Positions 1 to 6,223 of a stretch of DNA of 15,742 nucleotides are shown piece by piece. The notes beneath the pieces were generated by a model. It had not been told where the DNA came from and ran no database searches. It was given only the letters and a program-made list of their open reading frames with translations. The position numbers and the translations under genes are program-made. Positions within the stretch are counted from its first letter, which is position 1, and each line of letters starts with the position of its first letter. The stretch covers positions 13,072-28,813 of the forward strand of contig NPFB01000206.1 in assembly GCA_014084085.1 (NCBI GenBank), written 5' to 3'. The stretch comes from Hondaea fermentalgiana (taxonomy: Eukaryota; Sar; Bigyra; Thraustochytrida; Thraustochytriidae).

Positions 1-52
1 GCTTTGCTTTGCTTTGCTTTGCTTTGCTTTGCTTTGCTTTGCTTTGCTTTGC
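1..52. repeat. (GCTTT)n pentanucleotide microsatellite
   Basis: About ten uninterrupted copies of GCTTT run from the window edge to within a few bases of the RhoGEF stop codon, so the true array may extend further left. In the sense of the RhoGEF transcript it reads AAAGC repeated, at the very start of the 3' UTR. Related GCYYN pentamer arrays occur at 6176-6204 and 13635-13679. Confidence 0.95.
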
Positions 53-53
53 T

Positions 54-1964
54 CTACTTGGATGCCGGTGGACCATTGACAGCACCTCGAATGGCATCAC
101 CAACGCGTTCGCACGCATTGCGGCAAGACAAAGTCGCAGACTCGACTCCCTTTTGAAGGGAGGCAAAGTCAACGCGCTTGACTTCAGCAATGGTTTCGCG
201 AGTCTCATTCCAAGCCATGATAAATGCAACGCCTGCCAAGTACACCAAAAGACGACGCGATGACCAGGCAAGATGAGTCGTCGCGCTCACAGAGGTTGCC
301 CGACGTGCCAGCATGCTTCTTGAACCAACGGCCAGAGAGTTCAAGTTCTCTGACGAGGTTCGACCGCAAAGTTCTCGTACGGAGTCACGCCCGTCAAGGA
401 TCTCCTGCACGAGCATCGTTCCAAGAGCCCCCGCGACGGCAAAGCCTCGTTGCATGTAGCCGCGATGGCTCAGCGCCCACTGCATCAAGGATTGGGCACG
501 AAGTGCTGCAAAGAGGCGCTCGCGATTGACACGCATCTGAACGTCCCACTGATCTTCCGCTGGAGAAGACTGTGTGGTTGTCGGCGACATGGCAAGAGAC
601 TTGGCATCGTCGATATCGCCGATTTCGATGCGACGGAAACCTCCACTGCGCCTGCGGAACGCGCGCCTGCTGTCATCGCTGTCACCGCTGGTTCGAACGA
701 TTCCTAAGCTTTCGTCACAACCCATCTCATTTGCGATGCCTGTCCGTTCTTCTTTGCAGTGCTCGGCAATGGAAATGGCAAGACCCTGACGGTCCTCATC
801 CTTTTCTTCGGTGGTGTCGCCAAATACCTCGTCCAAGAGCGAAGGTTTGCTGTCCGGGGGTCGCTCCATAAGGTTTTCGCGAAGTGCATTGATCCAAGCA
901 AGTTTGTCCTCTGTGGATTCGGCCACGCATACGAGAGTGCGCGAGGCGGCCTCAATTTGAAAAGCGTCGGAGGCTCCGTGCGCAAGCGGCGACCCGTTGG
1001 GGAGATCCTCGACATTGTGCACTCGTAACATGCCTCTAAAGTGCCATTTCTTCCTGCCTCCGCGGAGACCCAGGGCCGCCGCGGGCCGCGCGTAAATGAG
1101 GCAGTCGTTAAAGAGAAAGAACTTGCGGCGTTTCTTGTATTTCCGGCTGCACACCTTGAAGAGCTCGCCTTCGCGCACGAAAACGCGCTGGGTCTCAAAG
1201 AGATGCACCTTTTCACTCGATCCACCGCCGGGGGAGCTGGGACTCAGTTCCGGTTCGATGTCATCGCGCGCCGTGTCGTAGACCAGCGAGTTTTGCACCT
1301 CCCAAACCTTGACTGCATTTTCTTTCTTGCGGATGCTCTCGTTAATTTGCATGCCCACGCTTTCCATCTGCTCAAGCGCCTCGTGGCAGTCATCCAGGTC
1401 GCCATTCTCGGGGGGCAGCGCCTTACAAAGCTGCTGCAAAAGAAGAATGTGCCGCGGGACACGCTGGATGGGCATGATAAGGAGCGAGAGCAGCGTTTGT
1501 CCCTGACCGTGTGAATGCTCGCACGAACGCACCACGGAGCCAAAGTTCGGGTTCTCGAGCGAGAGCTGCGTCACGAGCTGGACAGCCTCAGCGTGGTTGC
1601 TGCAGTACTCGGAGTAGAGTCTGTAGTAAGGTGCAATGCGCTTGTACAGCTCGCCAACGCGGCCCACAACAAGGGCTTCGCCCAGACCTCGCTGGAACTC
1701 GGTGCTGAAGGCAAGCAGCTGCTCCACATTCCCAAAGATGGCCCGCGACCGCGCCGCATCTGCGCGCAAGGCCGCGAGCATGGGAGGCATGAAGTGGTGC
1801 ACCAGAATCTCTAAGAAGTCCGAGTATCGCGCCTCGGTCTCCTGGATCTCCTCGCAGACCTTGACCCATCTCGACACGGGCTTTGACTGCCCGAGCTCAT
1901 TCGCTCCAAGACTTTCCACGGCGCGTCCCAGTGCGGGCGGTGCGACTTTTGCGACCTCGGCCAT
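54..1964 (-). CDS. DH-PH domain Rho guanine nucleotide exchange factor
   Basis: This is a predicted 636-residue activator of Rho-family small GTPases, exchanging GDP for GTP. The open frame extends upstream to 2096, but that extension begins with TTG and is Arg/Lys-rich low complexity; the first ATG is at 1964 with a good context (A at -3, G at +4). Residues about 32-216 form the Dbl-homology domain, including the conserved CR3 helix LLIMPIQRVPRHILLLQQL at about 161-179. Residues about 255-366 form the PH domain, with a basic patch (RKYKKRRKFFLFNDCLIY) and the invariant C-terminal-helix Trp at 357. The remaining 270 residues match no family I recognise; they are Ser/Asp/Glu-rich and then hydrophobic, with LLVYLAGVAFIMAW at about 572-585 as a possible membrane segment. 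The stop is TAG, immediately beside the GCTTT array. The GTPase partner cannot be read from sequence. Confidence 0.9.
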   Translation of the reverse strand: MAEVAKVAPPALGRAVESLGANELGQSKPVSRWVKVCEEIQETEARYSDFLEILVHHFMPPMLAALRADAARSRAIFGNVEQLLAFSTEFQRGLGEALVVGRVGELYKRIAPYYRLYSEYCSNHAEAVQLVTQLSLENPNFGSVVRSCEHSHGQGQTLLSLLIMPIQRVPRHILLLQQLCKALPPENGDLDDCHEALEQMESVGMQINESIRKKENAVKVWEVQNSLVYDTARDDIEPELSPSSPGGGSSEKVHLFETQRVFVREGELFKVCSRKYKKRRKFFLFNDCLIYARPAAALGLRGGRKKWHFRGMLRVHNVEDLPNGSPLAHGASDAFQIEAASRTLVCVAESTEDKLAWINALRENLMERPPDSKPSLLDEVFGDTTEEKDEDRQGLAISIAEHCKEERTGIANEMGCDESLGIVRTSGDSDDSRRAFRRRSGGFRRIEIGDIDDAKSLAMSPTTTQSSPAEDQWDVQMRVNRERLFAALRAQSLMQWALSHRGYMQRGFAVAGALGTMLVQEILDGRDSVRELCGRTSSENLNSLAVGSRSMLARRATSVSATTHLAWSSRRLLVYLAGVAFIMAWNETRETIAEVKRVDFASLQKGVESATLSCRNACERVGDAIRGAVNGPPASK

Positions 1965-2301
1965 CTTCGCTGTCGAGCCCTCGTGCTGCTCGTCGTTTGC
2001 TCGCTTCTTCGCTCGCTTGTTCGTGCGCGCGCGCGCGCGTCCGCTCGCTCTCCCACCTTTTCGACCCCTCGCGCCAGCGAGAGCGGTCAATGTCAATTTG
2101 CGCTGCCGCTTTCTCGCCGCCCGGGTTTCTTTCTTCTCGCTCTTTCTCCCTCACCTGCGCGCGGGCGGGCGGGCAGGAATCCATCTCTCTACTATCCAGT
2201 TCCCCCGTAAAGTCAGTCACTGGTGGTATAGCAGTCCTATACTCGATCGTTTGGGTATCGCGACTTCCTTCCTTCCTCGCAAAAGTAAATTGTACTAATA
2301 C

Positions 2302-2321
2302 GAAAGAAAGAAAGAAAGAAA
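2302..2321. repeat. (GAAA)5 tetranucleotide tract
   Basis: Five GAAA copies start a longer purine-only-biased stretch reaching about 2367. In the RhoGEF transcript sense this is a polypyrimidine (TTTC) leader or promoter tract. Confidence 0.9.
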
Positions 2322-2543
2322 GGCCACGGGAAGAAAGGAAGAAAAAGAGAGCGAGAGAGTCCAGTGCGTGCACACGCAGGAATCGAGTCGGCTGGACTCT
2401 ATCTAGCCAATGCAAGGCAGCGACCGAGCCTGGAAAAAGGTTAAAAGGAAGCCGGCACTCGTCGTGCCGCGGTGCACCCACAAGACGAGGCAAGTCATGG
2501 ATGAAGGCAGGCAGTCCGTGTCCAGGCGGACAGAAGCAAGAGA

Positions 2544-2571
2544 GGTCCCCGCGACGCGCGTCGCGGGGACC
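2544..2571. repeat. Perfect 28-bp palindrome
   Basis: The left arm GGTCCCCGCGACGC is followed without spacer by its exact reverse complement GCGTCGCGGGGACC. The arms are almost entirely GC. A T-rich run (about 2583-2600) follows within 15 bases on the plus strand. It lies about 580 bp upstream of the RhoGEF ATG and about 110 bp downstream of the coiled-coil gene stop. Its function is unknown; a cruciform/hairpin, a dimeric protein site or a 3'-end structure are all possible. Confidence 0.95.
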
Positions 2572-2681
2572 CCCGCGCTCAATTTTTTCCTTTTTTTTTC
2601 TTCCTTCCTTGCTTTCTGTTCTTTGGCGCACACCTCTTTCTATTTTTTCCTCCCTCAAAATCTTACTTTCAAGTTGGTTGC

Positions 2682-3420
2682 TCAACCTTTCGCGCATACC
2701 TTTCTCCATACATCTTTGAGCAAGTGCGTGGGGAGGGGATTCTCTGCGCGGTAGTTGCGTAGAATCTTGAATTTGTGCTGCAGCGCCTCATCGTTCTCGA
2801 GCAGAGCGAGCTCAACTTTGGCAATGCCGCGACGATACATGTGAAGTCTTCGCGCGTCGCGTTGAGCCTGGTCCTGCGCGGCCGAAACCTCTTGCTGCAA
2901 CCTCTCGAGTATGGCCTCGTGTTGCTCTTCGCGCGCCATGGCTTCCTTTCGTAGCTGCAGGATCTCGTTGCGCATTTCCTCCATTTCGTCAATCGCGATG
3001 CGCAGCTTCCCCTCCGCCACGGACTGCCGCTCTCGAGCATGCGCCGCGACGCGCCGCGCATCCTCAGCAGTCTGAAGAGCTCGTTGTTTGGCGGATTCTT
3101 CGGCTGCGAGCGCCTCACGTGCGTGTTTCGCTCGTAAAGATGCTGGCCCCGATTCCGCATCGCGCGCGCGCCACGCCTGGTTTTCACGCCGAAGTGTTTT
3201 GTTCAAGTATGTTGTTCGGTGATTGAGCTGCTCTGCAATCCAAAGCTTATGCTGCATGTGCTCGAGGTCGTTCTTGGCAAAGTCAACCTGTACAGCGCAA
3301 GTCTGCTGCGCAAGGGTAAGAGCTTCTTCTGACGTAGGCGCCGCCATTGTGTCTCCATTTTCGCGATGAGTTACCGTCGCTGCTATTTCTTCTTCTTCTT
3401 CTTCTTTTTCTTCTTCTTCT

Positions 3421-3453
<33 letters not shown>

Positions 3454-3743
3454 ATTGCTCGCTTCTTTACGTCGCAAGGGGGCTCGAACCCCCCCTTTTG
3501 AGCCAAACGGGCTTCAAAGTCGCGTCGCTTGGCGAGAATGTGCGCGTCCAGCAGCTTGCCGAGGTCATTGCACCCGGTGCTCTGATTCGTGGGGTGGTTG
3601 CGTAGTCGACGCGGGCTTTGCGCAGGCGCAAGTTCGTCGTCGCATAGTTCTCGAAGCAGACTTCGCTCCAGCGAAAGCTTCTCTTCCAGCTCCCGGTAGG
3701 CTTCGTCGTCTTGTCTGCGCAGCAACCCTCTCGAGAGCAGCAT
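2682..3743 (-). CDS. Coiled-coil protein of unknown function
   Basis: I do not recognise this family. The first in-frame ATG of the main open frame is at 3743, giving 353 residues; the frame continues upstream to 3827 but begins there with GTG, so either translation starts at 3743 or a 5' exon is spliced on (see 3816-3960). A further well-placed ATG at 3347 (ACAATGG) would give only the C-terminal 221 residues. From 3743, residues about 98-106 are nine Ala and 107-119 are Glu with a single Lys, encoded by adjoining triplet repeats. From about 162 to 327 the protein is Ala/Glu/Arg/Lys/Gln-rich with heptad character, for example ELLQ-like spacing in MEEMRNEILQLRKEA, and is almost certainly a long coiled coil. 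The C terminus (NPLPTHLLKDVWRKV) is not coiled. No enzyme motif, signal peptide or membrane segment is visible, so a cytoskeletal or scaffold role is only a guess. Confidence 0.7.
3387..3456. repeat. Compound triplet repeat (TTC)n(TGC)n inside a coding region
   Basis: A TTC-rich run with one interruption is followed by about ten TGC/GCT triplets. On the minus strand it is read as a poly-Ala tract followed by Glu6-Lys-Glu6. The repeat keeps the frame open, and near-pure GAA/GCA codon use indicates replication slippage rather than old protein conservation. Confidence 0.9.
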
Positions 3744-3815
3744 CCTCTCTTTAGACGATCCTGATAATGGTGATGATGACGATCTTGATGAAAAAGCTAC
3801 AAGGCCTAGGCCTAC

Positions 3816-3960
3816 TTCGACTCTCACACATCAAAAGTACTCCCTTGCTTCCCCCCTCTCTTGTATTCCTTGGTATGCCAAGCTCGCTTTCAAGTTGTCT
3901 GACGAACGGCGAGTCTGCCTTGCAATCCAAATGATCGTTTATCCGTTCAAAGTTTTTCAT
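3816..3960 (-). CDS. Candidate 5' exon of the coiled-coil gene
   Basis: An ATG at 3960 (A at -3) opens a frame reading MKNFERINDHLDCKAD and then FVRQLESELGIP, which looks coding and is out of frame with the downstream body. A GT at 3815 and a CAG ending at 3761 would define a 55-nt intron; removing it joins the two frames without a stop and gives a 407-residue protein. The acceptor is preceded by a pyrimidine-rich CATCATCACCATTAT stretch, but the donor (GTAGGC) is only moderate. An alternative ATG in the same frame is at 4035. This is an inference; no transcript evidence is available to me. Confidence 0.35.
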
Positions 3961-4139
3961 GGTTCTCCCTCCTCCTTCACTGAAATGAAGAGCATGCAGG
4001 TGGGACCCAGTGTCACCCTCACAAAATAGTTTCATCGTTTGATGGACAAGATTATGGGGAGGGGGCCCAGTAGCTATCGACTCGGACTAAAATATATTAT
4101 TTACCTCCTTATTTTATCAGTGGCGGAAAATTTAGAATA

Positions 4140-4151
4140 GTGGTGGTTAGG
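4140..4151 (-). promoter_or_regulatory. CCTAACC motif copy 1
   Basis: The minus strand reads CCTAACCACCAC, one mismatch from copy 2. It faces the opposite way from the two other copies, and with copy 2 forms an imperfect inverted pair. Confidence 0.4.
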
Positions 4152-4199
4152 TGGCAGTTAGCCTCTGTGGCTCACTGAGGCTTGGTTTTCCCGACGCAG

Positions 4200-4211
4200 C
4201 CTAACCATCAC
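4200..4211 (+). promoter_or_regulatory. CCTAACC motif copy 2
   Basis: The plus strand reads CCTAACCATCAC. The core AACC resembles Myb-type sites in general, but the factor in this organism is unknown. Confidence 0.4.
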
Positions 4212-4657
4212 CGCAATCCAAACAAACCACCGCCGCAGCAAAGCTGCAACCCGAACTTCTCCACGCCAGCTCGCCTTTGCACGCTCGCTCAGCACGGACG
4301 CACGCACGCGAAAGCCGTACGCACGTACTCGGAGCAAGACCGCGCTCACGCCGCACGCACGCGGAGCACGCACGAGACTCAGAGAAAGAAACCCAGGTAC
4401 GTGAGCACTAGCTCGCTCGTTCGCTCGCTCGCTCGAGAAGGAGATGACAAAGATGCGCGGTGGTGGTTGGGTTATTTAGTTTGCGAAGGAGGCCGGCCAG
4501 GGAGAAAAGGAGGGAGGATGAAGGCCTTGCGTCGCGCGCGCGGAATGGAGGAAAGAGATGGGCGGAAGGCTCCATTGCTCTATTCGACGTGGGCGCCGAG
4601 AAAGCCACGAGAGTTGTCGTTGGCCCGACAAAAACAAAGTTTGACTAACTAAGCTCA

Positions 4658-4669
4658 CCTAACCGTCAC
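4658..4669 (+). promoter_or_regulatory. CCTAACC motif copy 3, overlapping the E-box
   Basis: The plus strand reads CCTAACCGTCAC, one mismatch from copy 2, and it overlaps the GTCACGTGAC palindrome. It lies about 200 bp upstream of the PCNA start, a plausible core-promoter-proximal position. Confidence 0.45.
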
Positions 4670-4674
4670 GTGAC
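4665..4674. promoter_or_regulatory. Palindromic E-box/G-box GTCACGTGAC
   Basis: A 10-bp perfect palindrome centred on CACGTG, 192 bp upstream of the PCNA ATG. CACGTG is the established core site of many bHLH and plant bZIP factors, and GTCACGTGAC is the extended form bound by several of them. Use as a PCNA promoter element is inference from position. Confidence 0.5.
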
Positions 4675-4762
4675 CTTAACACTGCATCACGCCTCGCCAC
4701 GTCTTCGTCTTATCAAAACCATCTCTGCGCTGCTTTCCTTTCCCTTCCTTTCTGTTATCTCA

Positions 4763-4811
4763 CACTGCACTGCACTTCACTTCACTCCACTTCATTCATT
4801 CCACTTCACTC
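4763..4811 (+). repeat. Degenerate CACTN pentamer repeat in the PCNA leader
   Basis: Consecutive CACTG, CACTG, CACTT, CACTT, CACTC, CACTT blocks, then CATTC, CACTT and CACTC. The segment 4773-4810 contains no G, so it should be unstructured in RNA, as expected of an efficient 5' UTR. Transcription start is not known. Confidence 0.7.
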
Positions 4812-4865
4812 GGTTCGATTCGTCTCGACGTGACGTTTGCGTGGAAACAGACACAAGACAAGAAA

Positions 4866-5654
4866 ATGATTGAGTGCAGACTTGCCGAGGCGTCCGTCCT
4901 CAAGAAGATTGTGGAGGCGCTCAAGGATCTGGTGACCGATGCCGCCTTTGAGTTCTCCGAGAATGGTTTGCAGCTGCAAGCCATGGATAGCAGCCATGTG
5001 AGCCTGTGCTACCTGCAATTGCTGTCCACCGGCTTTGAGCACTTTCGATGCGACAAGGAGTCCTCGCTCGGTGTCAGTCTCCCAAACCTCGCCAAGGTGC
5101 TCAAGTGCGCCAACAACGACGACACGCTCACCCTCAAGGCCAAGGACGAGCCGGATGTGATTTCCCTTGTTTTCGAGAGCAAGAAGCAGGACTGCATCAA
5201 GGATTTTGACATGAAGCTCATGGACCTCGAGCAGGAGCAGCTCGCCATCCCGGACACCGAGTACAAGAGCAAGGTCACCATTCCAGCAGACGAGTTCCGA
5301 CGCATCATTGCCGACCTTCAGGTTCTTGGTGACACTTGCAAGATCACTGCCGAGAAGGCTGGCGTCCGCTTCGCTGTCGAGGGTGACGTTGGCAAGGCAA
5401 ACATCACGCTCAAACCTGGCGAGGCCGCTGACGAGGAGGGCGGCAAGTCCGTCAACATCGACGTCGAGGAGGCTGTCGAGCTCCGCTTTGCCCTTCGCTA
5501 CCTCAACTACTTTGCCAAGGCTACTCCCCTTGCCGAGAGTGTTGAGCTGTCGATGAGCAAGGATGTTCCTCTTCTTGTCGAGTACAAGATGGGCGAGATT
5601 GGCGCGATCCAGTACTACCTGGCACCCAAGATCGACGAGGAGGATGAGGAGTAA
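4866..5654 (+). CDS. PCNA: Proliferating cell nuclear antigen (DNA sliding clamp)
   Basis: Nuclear homotrimeric sliding clamp that tethers DNA polymerases and repair factors to DNA. The protein is 262 residues, the usual PCNA length, in one exon. The open frame extends to 4830 but starts there with GTG; the ATG at 4866 (AAAATGATT) gives the expected N terminus MIECRLAEASVLKKIVEALK. Visible hallmarks are the conserved DSSHVSL segment (41-47), the interdomain connecting loop MKLMDLEQEQLAIPD (116-130), which binds PIP-box partners, the Lys at 164 that is the ubiquitin/SUMO acceptor in the family, ALRYLNYFAKATPL (209-222), the VPLLVEYK strand (234-241) and the C-terminal YLAPKIDEEDEE. It stands alone, divergent from the coiled-coil gene and convergent with the helicase. 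No key residue appears missing. Confidence 0.98.
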   Translation: MIECRLAEASVLKKIVEALKDLVTDAAFEFSENGLQLQAMDSSHVSLCYLQLLSTGFEHFRCDKESSLGVSLPNLAKVLKCANNDDTLTLKAKDEPDVISLVFESKKQDCIKDFDMKLMDLEQEQLAIPDTEYKSKVTIPADEFRRIIADLQVLGDTCKITAEKAGVRFAVEGDVGKANITLKPGEAADEEGGKSVNIDVEEAVELRFALRYLNYFAKATPLAESVELSMSKDVPLLVEYKMGEIGAIQYYLAPKIDEEDEE

Positions 5655-5712
5655 AAAAGGAAGCTCTTGCTTCTTTACTTTTACTTTCTGCCTGCCAACT
5701 TCACGTCTGGTG

Positions 5713-5737
5713 TGCGCGCGCCCCCCGCGCGCGCGCA
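5713..5737. repeat. GC-alternating inverted repeat in the PCNA 3' UTR
   Basis: TGCGCGCGC and GCGCGCGCA flank a 7-nt C-rich spacer. It would form a 9-bp GC stem in RNA, and the purine-pyrimidine alternation is Z-DNA-prone. It lies about 60 nt after the PCNA stop codon. Confidence 0.8.
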
Positions 5738-5997
5738 TGTGCTCCGCGTGTAAATGTACGAGTTTTCTTGCTCTCCTCTTTAAGCAGAGCAGACACAGCT
5801 TGTGCACCTGTACAGCACATCGTGACGACACACACACATACTCTCTCTCTCCCTCTTCTCGGTTTATATCCCTTTGGCGTGCCGGCAACTAAACTATACT
5901 GCATCGTCCATTCGTCCTGATGATACGTGCGAAATCAATGAAAGGATGCCACTCATTTTCTCACTCTCACTATACCCTCATCTAAACACTTTCCCAC

Positions 5998-6003
5998 AAT
6001 AAA
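5998..6003 (+). promoter_or_regulatory. Candidate PCNA polyadenylation signal AATAAA
   Basis: An exact AATAAA hexamer 344 nt downstream of the PCNA stop, in an AT-rich stretch. It is the only exact copy on this strand that I found in the convergent interval. Confidence 0.4.
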
Positions 6004-6175
6004 CCATGCCATTTCGACAACGTGAGTGACCTTTTTCTTTCGTAGCCCAATCAAATTTTAAAACCCTCAAGCAAATTCACCTGAAATCTCGAAACGAATT
6101 CCTAAGCGAGAAGCACTTTTCCTTCCTTTCTTCTTCGTTTAGATCTCAATCTATAGTAACGTATGACATGACTTT

Positions 6176-6204
6176 GCCTAGCCTAGCCTAGCCTAGCCTA
6201 GCCT
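6176..6204. repeat. (GCCTA)n pentanucleotide microsatellite
   Basis: Five exact GCCTA copies plus a partial copy, ending 19 bp outside the helicase stop codon. In the helicase transcript it reads TAGGC repeats at the start of the 3' UTR. A shorter relative occurs at 13713-13733. Confidence 0.95.
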
Positions 6205-6223
6205 GCTGAAAACCTTGTCTCGC

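Larger units (their letters stand above)
1965..2681. other. Intergenic leader/promoter region between two minus-strand genes
   Basis: I see no supportable gene here. The region should hold the 5' UTR and promoter of the RhoGEF and the 3' UTR of the coiled-coil gene. It contains an alternating GC tract near 2028-2038, a purine-rich stretch from about 2302 to 2367 that begins with GAAA repeats, a perfect 28-bp palindrome at 2544-2571, and then a T/C-rich tract from about 2582 to 2660. Both strands are open over long distances, but this reflects low complexity and non-ATG starts. Confidence 0.7.
3961..4865. other. Divergent intergenic region upstream of PCNA
   Basis: No supportable gene. The left part is AT-rich (around 4089-4120, with AAATATATTATTTA) and probably serves the minus-strand coiled-coil gene. 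The middle is rich in GCTC, ACGC and CGCA short repeats. The right part carries the E-box palindrome and the CACTN-repeat leader of PCNA. Three copies of a CCTAACC-containing 12-mer are scattered at 4140-4151 (minus), 4200-4211 and 4658-4669. Confidence 0.7.
5655..6223. other. Convergent 3' region between PCNA and the helicase
   Basis: No gene is supported. The region holds both 3' UTRs: a GC-alternating hairpin (5713-5737), CA and CT dinucleotide tracts (about 5829-5855), an AATAAA at 5998-6003 for PCNA, an AT-rich middle, and a GCCTA pentamer array just beyond the helicase stop. No AATAAA was found on the minus strand for the helicase. Confidence 0.7.

Noticed and set aside
1965..2096. N-terminal extension of the RhoGEF frame.
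   Set aside because: It starts with TTG, not ATG, and encodes Arg/Lys/Ala low complexity from GC repeats; the ATG at 1964 has a strong context.
3468..3520. tRNA-like segment on the minus strand: GGGGG-TTCGAGC-CCCCT T-arm and an A-box-like TGGCTCAAAAGG.
   Set aside because: The T-arm fits, but the A-box-like word is only a few bases away from it, no anticodon arm fits between, and no upstream acceptor strand pairs with TTGCGAC. It is read through as GGFEPP in the coiled-coil frame. At most it is a decayed fragment.
4806..4830. GGTTCGATTC, resembling a tRNA B-box, in the PCNA leader.
   Set aside because: The flanks do not form a T-stem and no other tRNA arm is present.
4806..5888. 360-codon open frame antisense to PCNA.
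   Set aside because: It mirrors PCNA over its whole length and is explained by GC-biased codon use on the sense strand. The translation shows no family resemblance.
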